Assembly: GCF_016808095.1 (NCBI RefSeq)
Contig: NC_068974.1
Span: 9,610,001-9,674,000 of the forward strand
Direction: 5' to 3'
Length of the DNA: 64,000 nt
DNA from: Vigna angularis
Taxonomy: Eukaryota > Streptophyta > Magnoliopsida > Fabales > Fabaceae
This document shows, piece by piece, positions 32,262 to 44,419 of this stretch (position 1 is the first letter of the stretch; the number at the start of each line of letters is the position of its first letter). The position numbers and the translations under genes were made by a program. The notes beneath the pieces are model-generated. The model was not told the origin of the DNA. It was given only the letters and a program-made list of their open reading frames with translations, and made no database searches.

Positions 32262-33527
32262 TTGATGACCATCACAGCAGAGTCGACTTTATTTTTTTTT
32301 TTCCTTTCTTTTTCAGTCTTTATTTTACGTTTTGGATCTTGGAATTTTTTGAAGTTTTTATGTTTGCCCCTTTTCATAAACATCTTCTTTGCATTTGGTT
32401 TGACAATATGAGTTAATGATGTGTGAAAATCTGGTTGTTATGCTTTCTTTATGCGATTGAATATGTGGAAGTAGTTGAGTTAATTGAGCATTGATTGTGG
32501 ATGTTTTCACTGAGTTATGTTAATGCTTAGGGAGTCAATTGCAGTCAATATTCATGACATTTTGTTTAACATAGTATGGAATCTTGATTAACAGGGTGAG
32601 AATTTGAGCCTCAGATTTTTCTTTATGTGCGAATGCTATCATGCTAGATCACAATTGACTTTGCCTGAGTTTCTGTGATTTGAACTATCTACTTGCTTGT
32701 TGAATTTGATCAAGGCATTCTTTTCTCACCTTACATACACATTAGCCAGTCAACCATAAATGTAAAAAGATCTTTCCTCTTTGTACCTTAAGCTTATTGA
32801 AATTTCCCTGAACCTTGTACCTTGAGCTGAGTAGAACATGCATCTGCATTACAGGAAAATAGTCCAAGTTTGGGGGGAAAACTATGGTGTACTGAGAAAA
32901 AGACAAAGATGGGAAAGTAAGAAAAAGAGAAAAAGAAAAGTACTGAATGAAAAACAGTTGGGTGTAAGTTTGAAATTGGTAATGATACATGAGGAGCGAA
33001 GGAGAAGCTTATATGCATGGTGAATTATGTAATCTCTCAGCTCAAGAACCTTTGATTTCCAGAAAAACCATGATTCTTTCTTAGCCCAACCACAATACAA
33101 GCCAATCAAAGTCCTTGTGATATCAACTTGCTTGTAAATTGTTTTGAATTGATTGAAACGAAAGGCAAAGTTAAATTGTGTGATAATATGATTGCAAAGT
33201 GAGCTTTTTACACCCCTATACACCATTGCTTTAGAGTGAAACACTTTCCAGGTGAGGATTGATTCCATACATCTTGTGAAACACTCTGTCATGTTTGTTG
33301 ATTTCTTTTACACCCTTTGCATTGTGATCATAATTGTTGATAGGTGAACAACACTGTTGTGCTTGATTGATGAAAGCTGTATATATCCATTTTGTTCTTT
33401 CCATTAGATGCAAACACAGGATTTTTACTTCATGAGCTTAAAGGATATCTCAAATTTGAAACCAATGCACTTGAATGATTGTTTTTTTAGGATTGTTTAC
33501 CTTTTTCTTGAGGACAAGCAAGGTTCT
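32262..33527 (+). other. Athila-like 3' non-coding region
   Basis: AT-rich. Bases 33060-33527 are homologous (inverted) to 6180-6660 and 10888-11370 of the nested array, including CTTGAGGACAAGCAAGG shortly before the PPT. No credible gene. Confidence 0.7.
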
Positions 33528-33541
33528 AAGTTTGGGGGAGT
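33528..33541 (+). other. Polypurine tract of the Athila-like element
   Basis: AAGTTTGGGGGAGT directly precedes the LTR start TGATAATGACC. Confidence 0.85.
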
Positions 33542-34784
33542 TGATAATGACCAATTTTACTTCATTATCCAACATCAAATTGATGGAATTTGTCAACTCT
33601 TCCTTTACTTTTAGTCTTGTTTAACTCAATTTCTTGTTATTTGTAAGTGATTACATTATAAGTTGTAATTAGCCCTTTTGATGGCTAATCCCCATTCAAA
33701 GAAGCTGGGAGAAGCTACCCACCAAAGAACATTGCCAAAACCCAAGAAATGAGAGAAGAGTAGCTGAAAAGATGAAGAACCCAGGCTGCTGCAGAGAGTC
33801 ACGCCGGGCGCCTACTGACTTAGTCGGCGCCGGGCGTGACAATGCTGACCGAGAGCGCGCCTGGCGCCTGTCTGTCGGGCCGCCGGGCGCCACTTTTGCT
33901 TATGTGGCAGAAACAGCTTATTTAGTTCTGGAACGCGAAGGGGTTGGTATCTTTGGCATCCCAGACACAAATTCTCTCAATTGGAGCGTCCAGAGGCGAG
34001 CTAGGAGCTGTGGGAACAGCCCTTATTCATCCTTGGGTCCTCCTCATTCTTCCATTTCCACCATTGTTGTAAGCTCAAGCTCTCCATTCATGGAGAGCTA
34101 GTTTCATTCTTGTTGGGGATTGATGTAACCACGGATCTCTTATGTAAATTACAGTGTTTTGAATGATTATATGCCTCTTTGATTATTTGTTAGTGTTTAA
34201 TTCCTTTGCTTAAAGCTTGTATGATTGATTCAACCATATCTTGATTTTAGGGTTTGCTTGATATTGGGAAATATTGGGTGAATCTAGAACTGGATTAATC
34301 ACCTAAAGGAAATAGTATCTAGGGATAGAACTAGGACCTTTGGTTGTCTTGAATCTCAATTCTTAAAGCGGATGAACTTGTTAGGTGTTCCAAGGGATTG
34401 GAGTTTAAGAAGTAAGTCTAGGCTCTTTCTACCAAGGGATTGGGTTTGAGTAAATTAGTAGATTGACATTAGCATTTTAATCAAGAGGAAGTGTTTTTCT
34501 ATGCATAAGAGTGAAGTAGGTGAAATCATATCCCCAACAATATCATTCATATCATTTCTAATCCTCCCATTTCCAAGTGTTTGCATTATCAAAGATCACT
34601 TTTACAATTTATGTTTTATCTTTAACTCAATTGCATGAAAACCACAAAAACATGGAATCATTCTTTAGTCTAAATTAGTTAGATATTATACGATTGTCTA
34701 GGACACGAGTCTCTTGGGAAACGATATCCGGTCTTACCGGTTTTATTACTTGAACGATTTGGTACACTTGCCAAAGTCCCAACA
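33542..34784 (+). repeat. 3' LTR of the Athila-like element (1243 bp)
   Basis: TGATAATGACC...GTCCCAACA. The last 80 bases (GGGAAACGAT..., GGTCTTACCGG, TTATTACTTGAACGATT) match, inverted, the array LTRs at 4415-4500. A GGCGCC/GCCGGGCG cluster (33801-33895) precedes CAGCTTATTTA (33914), the same arrangement as in the array LTRs. Confidence 0.88.
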
Positions 34785-35284
34785 GGTGTCTACTAGAATA
34801 TCAGGTTCTACAATCTGCTGAAGATTAGGTTGAGTTCCCTGTTGTGATTACAAGAAGAAGGACGTGTTGTGTTCTTGACTTTGAGGATGCCTCAAAGGGG
34901 TTGGACTACAGGAGAGGGGATTTTTGCTGCTAATCTATTTGTATACTGCCTATATTTTGATAAGAAGGTTCGAGAGGTGTTTTATATTTTTGACGTGAGG
35001 TCTCTATAAAAACCTTGTTGTAAAAACCTTGATCATTACAGTGCATTGACGTCCTATGGTTGGAAGGACACTAGATGTAGGCTTGGCCGAACCAGTATAA
35101 AAACTCAACGTTTGATCTTTCTTATCCCTACTCTATTACATTCAATCAATTATACTTTTTACGCATTCGATTAAATGTCTGCTGCATTGAAAATCTTTTA
35201 ACTTGCGTTTCAAGAAAACTATAAAGGCATCTCTTTTGGTGAAAAAGATTTTGAAAGTTTTAAATTTTATACTTCACCAATTCC

Positions 35285-35329
<45 letters not shown>

Positions 35330-35384
35330 CCGCCCGCCCGCCCTCCATCTTGGTGTGAGAAATTGAGCCATTCTTTTTTTAACA
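34785..35384 (+). repeat. 5' LTR tail of the SIRE-like element
   Basis: Matches 62071-62611: GGTTCTACAATCTGCTGAAG, GACTTTGAGG, TTGTATACTGCCTATATTTTG, GGCTTGGCCGAACCAGTATA (TATA box TATAAAA at 35096), and GTGTGAGAAATTGAG before the terminal AACA. It begins at the GGTGT target site of the Athila-like insertion. Confidence 0.85.
35286..35328. repeat. 43-base C homopolymer
   Basis: An uninterrupted run of C replaces the CACCCCCTTC of the 3' LTR (about 62570) and is followed by GCCGCCCGCCCGCCC. It is either an expansion in this LTR copy or a sequencing/assembly artefact. Confidence 0.9.
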
Positions 35385-35401
35385 AATTGCACCAGACCTG
35401 G
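35385..35401 (+). other. Degenerate PBS of the SIRE-like element
   Basis: AATTGCACCAGACCTGG follows the LTR end. SIRE-type PBS regions, complementary to initiator tRNA-Met, usually read like TGG.ATCAGAGC, so this one appears mutated. The call rests on position between LTR and gag. Confidence 0.4.
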
Positions 35402-35404
35402 AAA

Positions 35405-37103
35405 ATGGCTTTCAATTCTTAAACCTTTGGTGAAGGTGCATCCATAAATAGACCACCACTATTTCCTAGGGAAAACTATGCTTTTTGGAAAATAAGGATG
35501 CAAATCTTTCTTGATTCCGTGGATAAAGGAGTTTGGGATGCAACTCTAAACGATCCATATGAACCCACTCAAATTGTGAATGGAAAAACTGTTTTGAAAA
35601 ACTTTTCTGAGTGGACTTAGGATGAAAATCGTAGAGCACAATATGATGTTAAAGCTAGGAATGTCATTGCTTCTACGCTAATAATGGATGAATTTTTCAG
35701 GATATCACAATGCTATACTGCCAAGGAAATGTGGGAGGTTCTTGAGGTCACGCATGAAGGAACGAATGAAGAGAAAAGGGCTAGAAAGAACTTTCTTATA
35801 CAAGAGTAGGAGCTGTTCAGATTGAAATTTGGTGAGACTATCTATGAAGTACAAAAAAGATTCACACACATAGTCAATCACCTCATGGATCTTGAGAAAG
35901 TGTTTGATAAAGAAGAAATCAACATAAAGATCCTGAAAAGCCTCAATAGAAGCTGGAAACCGAAAGTCATTACAATATCCGAATCAAGAGACTTGACCAG
36001 CATGAACATGGCTACGTTATTTGGAAAACTCAAAGAAAATGAATTGGAGTTTGGAAGGCTAAAGGAGGAAGAAGAAATTGAAGAGAAGAAATCAATTGCT
36101 CTAAAGGCCATAAGCAAGAAAGCTATAAAGAACCTTGAACATGAAAATTTAACAGATTCATGAAGAATAAAAATTCTGCAACTAACAATGTAGGTTATTC
36201 AAGAGGAGGAAAGAACAGGTCAAGAAGCAACGTTGTACAATGCTATGAATGTGGAAAAGATGGTCATATCAAGCTTGACTGTCCAGACTTGAAGAACAAG
36301 CATGAAGAATTCACCAAGTATCCTCAAGACAAGAATAGGAAGCAAAGAAAAGCTTATATTGCCTGGGAAAACAGTGATGAAGACTCTTTAAGTGATGATG
36401 ATTACAGTACTGAAGAGGAGTCAAATTTGTGCTTCATGGCAAGCTCTGCACAATCTGATGATGACGGTGATCGTGAATTTGAAAATGAACCAATAGAGGT
36501 CAAGTACCAAATGTATTGGATGCATTTCAGGAGATACATGCAGAAGCCATGCAACTTTAGTATAAGGTGAATCGATTATCTTCTAAGAGAAGAGACTATG
36601 AATACAAAACTGATAAACTAGTACAGGATAATGAAAAGCTTGAAAAAGATCTTGAAGAAGCGTTGAAATCTACAAAGACAATCAATACCAAAATACAAGT
36701 TGTTGAGAAAGAATGTGGTAGTTGTCCTGTACACATTGAGAAAATTGACTACTTAACTAGCACATTTGTCAAATTTACTCAAGGCAAAGAAAATCTTAAT
36801 GTTGTGTCAAGATCATCTGAAAGAGCTATCTATAGACAAGGTATTGGTTATAAGACTAAAAGTAATAGGATAAACTCAAAGAAATTTATTAATCTGAGTA
36901 AACCTACTACTAATGCATGCTTTTACTACAACACAATTGGTCATAATGTTAGAAACTGCTATTTTAGAAATGTTGGTGTTCCAAAGGAAAAATACAAATG
37001 GGTTTCGAAGGAACAACCTCCTGCCACTAACAAGACAAGACCCAAGTACAAATGGGTACCGACGTCAAAACCTTTTAATTGGGTTGTAGGAAAGGAGCAG
37101 TAG
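35405..37103 (+). pseudogene. gag: SIRE-type gag, broken
   Basis: Starts ATGGCTTTC at 35405. The N-terminal part has PPLFPRENYAFWKIRM, WDATLNDPYEP and TAKEMWEVLEVTHEGT, typical of copia/Sirevirus gag. Next come IYEVQKRFTHIVNHL, KILKSLNRSWKPKVITI and a CCHC zinc knuckle CYECGKDGHIKLDC near 36240-36285. A predicted coiled coil (36567-36700) and a repeated KYKWV segment follow, up to the stop at 37103. It has in-frame stops at codon 6 and near 35617 and 35806, a frameshift near 36150, another stop and frameshift near 36570. The normal fusion into pol is absent. It would package RNA in the particle if intact. Confidence 0.85.
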
Positions 37104-37536
37104 CTGCTGAAGCAGTATTCAACTCAAGGATGAACTACCATGACGATATAAAAAATTCTTGAGTCACTGATTGTGGTGACTGTAACAAAACTCTTTCATG
37201 CATCATAAGTATTTGTATGATTGATTGTAAAATGCATGTTTGTTGTGAACTTATCTATTTGAATGAATTATGTGAAATTCTGGTTATACGATTTTTAATC
37301 GATTGTATTAAGTGTTGAGTTAAATATTTTGCGGGAATGTGTTTCTTTGTTTGTTGTAACACACTATCAATGCATTAAGTCGACCTTTTTTTAATGAAAC
37401 CGATTAATAGTCTATGTTTTGGGCTTTATTTTCTTTCAAAACTTAAGTGGGCTTGATTGTATGTGATGCTTGTTCGCGCCCTCATACCTATCAAACTTGT
37501 AAATATGTGTCAGCTTTTAGTGTGTTCAGTTTGTGT
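37104..37536 (+). other. SIRE region upstream of the env-like gene
   Basis: AT-rich sequence between the truncated gag and the CACTA insertion. Pol has been deleted here. It continues beyond the CACTA element at 57963 into the env-like gene. Contains ATCGATT and CCGATTAAT words but no gene. Confidence 0.55.
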
Positions 37537-37539
37537 AAT

Positions 37540-38520
37540 CACTAGTACAAAAATAGCGTATAACGTCACGCGGTCAACGTTGAAGGACACAATATCCAAC
37601 GTTATAAATGACCGGTGGCATTTTTGTAAATAAATTAAATCGCTCCACGTCATTTACTAAAATAGTTCGCCGTCCAAAATATATTAACGTCAAACAAGCA
37701 ACATCACGACATAATCTAAAATGTATTAACGTCAAATAAGGCTCAGATCGACGTAAAACAATGACCTTAGAATCACATAACGTCTCTTAAGAAACATATG
37801 ACGTTCAATTTAAAATAAAAAATAACGAAATATTGGTTTGCTTCAGGCAGTACTACTCCTACCCACATTTGACGTCAACCATGACAAATATTCAACATTT
37901 TATATGCCAGCATGAAGCCAAAGAGTAAATCCCTTTTTTATTCTTTATTTGTTCTCTCTTATAAACCAAACAGAACGTCACACACTTTATGGGGTCGACG
38001 TTTAAGACAATATAGAACGTTGAATAAGTTGGGGTTGGACATGATGATCGTAATCACATAACGTCCCAAAGGAAACAAGCGACGTCCAATACAAAATAAA
38101 TAAATACTAAATATTGATTTAATTAATATGACGTCAATCGTAACAAAAGAAGGACGTTGTATATTATAGCTAGTAGTTATTTGTATATTATAGCTTAGAC
38201 ATTGTTCCTGTTTTATGATTTTTCTTTTTCTTTTAAACCAACCATAGAATGTCGAATTCTTCTTTGTGTTTGACGTTTTAATTTCCAGAAATTATGTTTT
38301 TAATTTTTTTTTCTAAACTAAAAGAAAAAGCGTCCTTGTACTCGGGGGTTTGACGTTTAATTAAGCGGAACGCATAACGTCAAAGTTCAACGTCCCAAAA
38401 CAAAACAAGCAACATTAACAATAACCTTAGTCCCTCTTTTTTTTGTTTTTTTCTTTTTTCTTTTAAACCAACCAAAGAATGTCGTACTCTTTCACCAATT
38501 CAACGTTTTTTTGTCAAAAA
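37540..38520 (+). repeat. Left TIR and subterminal repeats of the CACTA element
   Basis: CACTAGTACAAAAA at 37540-37553, then about 20 words of the type AACGTC, GACGTT and GACGTC, for example ATAACGTCACGCGGTC soon after the TIR. In CACTA elements such subterminal words bind the TNPA-like protein; here the role is by analogy. Confidence 0.8.
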
Positions 38521-38893
38521 TATTTTTTTTTTTCGTTTAAACCAGCGAATAAAATGACATAAAAGAATAACACATGATAAAACAAGGACATCACAACTTA
38601 ATACTATGACTCTAAGACCATATTCTGATTCAAACCTCTTCCTAAAATCGTCTTCAGTATACTCTTCATCAGAATCCTCTATTTTTTGGATTGTTATTAA
38701 TCTCCTTCTGATAGAGCACATATACTTTCTTTTCAAGCATCCACTTTCGTTTAATTGCATACAATGGAAAAACATCTTCTGTTGTCATCCTGTTGACCAT
38801 CCAAATATGATCAACATATTTGATGGGAAGAAGAATTTGAACAACAGAAATTTGGAGGAAAGAAAAATAGTAAGAAGATAAGTGATTTTTCAA
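38500..38893 (-). pseudogene. Fragment of the env-like gene family in CACTA (copy 1)
   Basis: Only the phrase RMTTEDVFPLYAIK (38893-38669 frame) and a following acidic tail (EDSDEEYTEDDF) are recognisable, matching RMTTEDVFLLYVIKND in copy 4. It is a C-terminal scrap with no start and at least one frameshift. Confidence 0.5.
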
Positions 38894-41075
38894 ATCTGTA
38901 GAACCCTTGCAGAGGCAGAACTGCTTTTATAACTTGAAGTTTCTTGTTTATATGATTCAATTTTTAAGTTTCTTGAAGTTGTTTTTTTATAGAATTAGTG
39001 AATCTGATTTCGGAGAAAACAACTCCAAGAAACTTTAAAAAATGAATCATTCAAAAACGATCAAACTGTGCAATTGTATAGAGTTAAGCATTATATTTAT
39101 AGAATCAACTCAAAACCTCTGGTAACAACACAAAATTAATGCTCATGACCACTCCATTGCCTTTCACGTCGAAGACCCCTAGAGTTAGACGTTCTATGGG
39201 AATTTAAAAAGGAAAAAGATAAAAGAGAGCGACCTTTGACTTCGGATAATGAATAATACGTGAGATGCCCAAGGAATTCGATATTTATTGTTGGATTAAA
39301 GGAAAAAAGAATTAAACCAAAAAGAAACTTTGGAAATCTGAAGAAATTGACGCCAACCTCTTCGTTTCTAACAACAAACTACATTTTCCCATATATATCA
39401 TTTAAGTAGACTGCCTTTTATTATTGAAGCCCATATTAGGCCCATATCAGGCCTTTCCCAATAGTAATTATTTATGTAGACATTCATTTATAAAATTTCT
39501 TGTAACAACAGTTTCTTTGTGTTAACTTGTAACAACTCCAAGGCCTTTCAAAACGCTACAACTTCCATTCATAAAATTCATAAGTTCCTTCATGGAATTT
39601 TAAAAACAGACCCTACAGAGGACGTTGCATATTTTCAAAATCGATGTGTTATTGGAGGTTAAAAAGGAAAAAGAATAAAAGATAAAAATAAAAAAAGGGG
39701 CGATTATATTAAAAAACAATCGAACTATGCAATTGTATAAAGTTAAGCATTACATTTATAGAGTCAATCCAAAACCTTTGGTAACAGCACAAAATGAATT
39801 CTCACACACCTTTCACGTCGAAGTCCCCTAGAGTAGGACATTCTATGAGAATTTAAAAAGGAAAGAGAAAAAAAAGGAGTGACCTTTGCCTTCAGACTGC
39901 CTTTTAATTGAAGCCATAGGTCACCCCACATGAGCCCTTTCCCAACAGTCATTCTTTTTTTCGGAGTCTTAGATATCCTATAGACATCCATTTATAATAC
40001 TTATGAATTTAAAACAGACTCTATAGCGGATATCCAAATATCTCGTAACAATCTGTTAACTTTCTTCTTTGTTTCTCTATCATTTCTTTCAAGTTCACGA
40101 AAGCGAGTAATTTTCTTGTGGTTTGATTCTTTGTCATGGCGAAGAGCTTGAAAGAGTGCCATGACGAAGAGCTTGAAAGAGTGATAGAGAAACAAAGAAA
40201 AAGGTTGAAAGATTTGGATTTTGCACCCTTTTAAAATGCTACAACCTCCATTCACAAAAATCCTTCTACATTTTTACAATCCTGCGAATCTTTTCGTGGT
40301 TGGATTTTCATTTTTTTGTATGTTTAGTGTTTTTATGTTTTTCCTTTATTTGTGTCAATTTATAACCTACGTAATAATGGATTTCTTTTAGAAATCCTTC
40401 AAATAATTTGACGTCGAATACTGAAGGAAAAATTGACGTCCGTATGTATTTCCCAAATAACGTGGGCGTCGAGTGGTGTCAATATTGGACATTTATCTCT
40501 TCATTTTAACATAGCATTTATTATGCCATGCCAACAGTCTTTTCCCATATACTTGGACGTCTAGTGGTGTTAGTATAAGACGTGGATCTCTTCGTTTCTA
40601 ACAAAACATTTATCAAGCCCAACCAACTGAGTTTTCCCATATAAAGTTGGACGTTCTATTTGAATTTAAAATGGATAAATAAAAAAAGGGAGCAACCTTT
40701 GGGTTTTGGTTAACGAATAATACGTCACATGCCCAAGAAATTGGACGTTTATTGTTGGTTTAAAGGAAAAAGAAATAAAAAGGGAGTAATGTGGCTGACA
40801 ATAATACGTCGAAGTCTGAACAATGACTTTAACCTCTTCGTTTCATAATTTTTCTATTAATATTTCGTCGAGTAGCTTTACTAATTGGCGTACTATTGGT
40901 GTTCTAAAAGAATAAAAAAAACAAAAAGAGTGTAATGGTATATTCAATGTAATGATGTAACATTAAAAATTTCAATTACAATCATACAAGTGATTTAATC
41001 AATTTAAACAATTCAATCACAATTCACTAATGTTATTGCCAAAAGAGAATTTTATTAACATTTAAACGATGATTG
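38894..41075. other. CACTA interior, GACGT-word-rich spacer
   Basis: No gene. Contains a direct duplication: 39055-39245 and 39713-39898 share GCAATTGTATA.AGTTAAGCATTA, CCTTTCACGTCGAAG and AATTTAAAAAGGAAA. A short duplicated phrase GAAGAGCTTGAAAGAGTG lies at 40141 and 40168. Scattered GACGT words continue throughout. Confidence 0.6.
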
Positions 41076-41465
41076 ATTACAACCAGCAAAACAAAAGATG
41101 GCTTAAGACGCCACTGATTACAAAATTAAAATCAAGCAACGAAAATCCATATTCTTCTATTGCAGAATGATTATTGATCACTTTCTGGTTGTTCACATCA
41201 CCTTCCTTTCCATTTTTCGGTGTTTTTTCAATCCTTAGAGTCTTTTGTCAATGACTGTGTCAACTTTCAATTTACGTGAGCCCAAAAAATCTTTTTAGCG
41301 ATTTCGACATACAAAAGATTATTACAACCAGCAAAACAAAAGATGGCTTAAGAAGCCACTGATTACAATATTAAAATCAAAGAACGAAAATCTATATTCT
41401 TCTGTTGCAGTCAACTTTCAATTTACTTGAGCCCCAAGAATCTTTTTGATCGATTCTGACATACA
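41076..41465. repeat. 245-bp tandem duplication
   Basis: ATTACAACCAGCAAAACAAA, then TTAAAATCAA, GAACGAAAATC and TCAACTTTCAATTTAC recur at a 245-bp offset (41076 and 41321), with about 10% divergence by eye. It overlaps the 3' end of copy 2. Confidence 0.75.
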
Positions 41466-41925
41466 ATCTATTTTCACCACATAACCAACTAACCCACTCA
41501 TCTTGTTCAGTTTTTGTCGAATTTTTTTTGTTTGCACTCCAAGAATCAGATATGGGATAAACTTGCTGATGATCATCATTTTTTTCTCTTGTGAATCCAA
41601 TAAGTCCATGATGACCAATCCAAATTTGAAAGAGAAAGCCTTCTTTGCTGATCGATTGATAAACGACAATCCCAATCTAAACCTCTTTGATCAACTTCAT
41701 ATCAACCTCCTTGACTTTGTTACGAAATGTTTCATCACTCATCTTTAAGTTGGAGTAGAACATAGTCACCAGTTTCAGATTTCTGTGAGAAACCACGGTT
41801 TTAATCTTCCTTAGACTAAAAAGCTTCCGTTGAATGTCTTCATCACTAGTCCAACCTGTAGGATTAGCATTCCTTGCAATCCAGGAAACCTTCCATTTTC
41901 TTCTTGATGATGATGAAGAAGCCAT
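41418..41925 (-). pseudogene. Env-like gene family in CACTA, internally deleted (copy 2)
   Basis: Begins MASSSSSRRKWKVSWIARNA and NPTGWTSDED, the N-terminus shared by the family, then jumps to FYSNLKM and, in a second frame, to a Lys-rich C-terminal part. The middle domain is missing. Length 508 bp versus about 1070 bp in the fullest copies. Confidence 0.6.
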
Positions 41926-42772
41926 TTCTGATCAGATTTTGGAACGTCTTTCACATTTCTGGGGTTTGTAACTCTTCAGTTTAGAAAACACTGAGTGCGT
42001 TTTGAAATCTAGTATTTATAAAGTTGTGCATTACTTCTTATCAGTTTCAGGCCCAAGTAAAATTTTCAATTTTATATATCCCATTAAAATAATTTCATCA
42101 ATGACGAATGTCAAAAGGGTTCGACGTTTTATTATGTGGTTGAAGTTGAACTCTGACAATATAAGGATTGTCTTGATGGGCGACAAACTTTTGAAGGGTT
42201 CGACGTTTTATTATGCGATTGAAATTGAACTCTAACAATATAAGAATTGACTTGATGGGAACTAGAGTAGTGGGGCACATTAGTGGCTCCTAACATTTTC
42301 TTTAAATACAGTTTCAGATCCTTTGGAACTACCCTTTGAAAACCTACACTACAGAGCTTTTGTAGCCAAATTCATGTTAACTTTTTGCTTAGGGTATCCA
42401 TCAATACCTCTACTAAACGAAGACATTTCTTTGTTAACAATGAAGGCATGGTGTATACCTTGAGGAAAATGTTAACACTTATGAATTTCAAAATCATTCT
42501 CCATTGTTTTTCTGGTTTTTTTTTTATTTAATTCGTGTGTGTTTTTTTAATGTAGTTTCTTGTTCAAGTAAAAGATATAGGACGTCAAATAGAAATTGAA
42601 TTCGACAACAAACTTTAACAGGGAAATTAAAAGTTAATAAACTTCAAGGTTTAAAAATGAATACTTCTGTAGGTAAATAAACTGTCATATAGTTTGATTA
42701 TATCTATCATGTATCATTGTCAAAAACAAAGTTCTTAAACCCTTCCTGTAAACGTCTAAATCATGTTCTCAG
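41926..42772. other. CACTA interior spacer
   Basis: AT-rich with a local duplication: GGTTCGACGTTTTATTATG occurs at 42119 and 42197. No gene. Confidence 0.5.
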
Positions 42773-43843
42773 ATGGCTTCTTCATCTTCACAGCATGGAA
42801 AGAAGGTTGCACACCTTCTAAGAAATGCTAGTCCAAATGGGTGGATCAGTGATGACGAAGAACAATACAAATTTGGATGTTATAAAAAACTCTTCCACTT
42901 GGTCCCTCACAAGTTCTTGGATGTGGAATTATTCAGAATTGAGGGGTTTATCTTTCAAGAATGGCTTGTAGATGTTGGTCTTCTAAAATTTGTAGAAATG
43001 ACCGGTGATTGCCATCCTGACCTCGTACAGGTCTTCTACCACAATCTGAAGGTTGTCGTTGATGTTATATGCTCTCGGGTGAAAGGTGTCGATATTAAAA
43101 TTGATGACGAGATATGACTATCTTTTACTGGTCTCAAAGCAGAAGGCTTCATGTTTCATGAAAGAAATTTTGAACTCAACCAATGGACCAACAAGAAGAA
43201 AATTTATAAGGAATGTCTGAGAAGTCCAACAAGGCTAAAGGTATACAAGCCGTATGTACTTGATGGTTTTAAAATGGAAGAAAAAATGTGTGCTTTTGTA
43301 CTTACTTGGGCAATACTACCTGGAAGATGTTTACGTGATCGTCTAAGTACTGCAGATTTATTTTTGGTTCATGCCATAAAAACCTGGATACCAACCAACT
43401 GGGTTGCTATCATGAGTGAGCACATGATTGAAATTGAAAGTAGTCATGGACATATTCTGCCATATGGTGTTTTTATTAGCCGTGTATTGAAGCATCATCA
43501 AGTTGATCTTACTGGTGAAAAAACAATTTGGTGCACCAAATCAAATGAAATAGGAAAAGCGACATTGAGACATAATGGTCTAAAGAAAACAAAAGATGGC
43601 TGGGTGTTCAAGGATGTTGACGAAACTCCTTCTACCTTTACTCCACAGACTGAGTTTGAAAGATTTGTTGTGGATCAATTTTGAATGCTTTTAACAAGAA
43701 TTTCAAAAGTTGAAAAATCTCTGATCATGATTCACAAGAAATTAGATGAAGACAATGCTCTCATAACTCCCTCAACAAGTGAATCTGATGATGAAGACGA
43801 CACAACTGAAGTTGAGTCTCTAGAGACATCTGACTCAGATTAG
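42773..43843 (+). pseudogene. Env-like 'plant transposon protein' family gene in CACTA, near-intact (copy 3)
   Basis: One continuous frame of 356 codons from MASSSSQHGKKVAHL to the TAG at 43841, broken only by two stops. One is a TGA near 43117 at the Trp of the family's ..W....GLKAEG block; the other is a TGA at 43682-43684 before the C-terminal coiled-coil tail. Family blocks in order: NASPNGWISDDE, PHKFLDVELF, GFIFQEW, DLVQVFYHNL, RVKGVDIKID, GLKAEG, LPGR..RDRLSTADLFLVHAIK, NWVAIM, LPYGVFISRVL, GLKKTKDGWVF, TEFERFVVDQF. The tail is acidic (SDDEDDTTEVES). Function unknown. Retention of a full frame suggests the copy decayed recently. Confidence 0.75.
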
Positions 43844-44419
43844 GAAGAAGAGTCCATTTTAGTTTATTTTTCTAAAATTAATGTAATATTTTAGTATATT
43901 TTTGCATGTTTGAACTCTGTTTGAAACTATAATATATACTTTTCGTGGTTGTATTTTCATATTTTTCCTTTGTTTAATGTTATTTTGTTTTTTTTTTAAA
44001 TCCTATAAGATTTTTTATGTCCAATTCTTAAAAACATCGACGTTTTAAAAGATAAAAATAGGAAAAAATGAATGTTACGTCGCATATTGTAAAATTTGAC
44101 TTCAAAGATCAAGTCCATTTTTATAATTGCACTTGCACATCCTTGATCTAATCCTCCACTCATAAAATTTCGTTGTAACTTGTCATCTGATATCATATTT
44201 TTTATGGTTCCTCGTCGCTCTTCCAAGGTCACAAAAGTTAGGATGACGTAGGAAAGAGCTATAGGAGACATAAGAAATAAGTTAACAGATTGTGATTTCG
44301 TTTCAAGTAGTTCAATTTCATTCATATTCATAGTGATTACAATCATATTAGAAACAAAACAGACACAAAACAAAAACACAAAGCCGACTCCATACTAAAA
44401 TTATTAGCCTCTATTCTAA
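43844..44419. other. Spacer between convergent copies 3 and 4
   Basis: AT-rich with a few GACGTT words. An open frame on the - strand (43996-44379) has no recognised domain and is probably chance. Confidence 0.5.

Larger units (their letters stand above)
31262..34784 (+). mobile_element. 3' part of an Athila-like Ty3-gypsy element, interrupted by the Ogre
   Basis: Its parts in order are a truncated 'plant transposon protein' gene (31262-32261), a non-coding 3' region, a polypurine tract (33528-33541) and a 3' LTR (33542-34784). The 5' part should lie left of the Ogre, outside the window. The LTR ends CCCAACA and is followed by GGTGT. The same GGTGT occurs at the matching point of the intact SIRE 3' LTR (62071-62075), so the element sits inside the SIRE 5' LTR. 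Confidence 0.85.
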
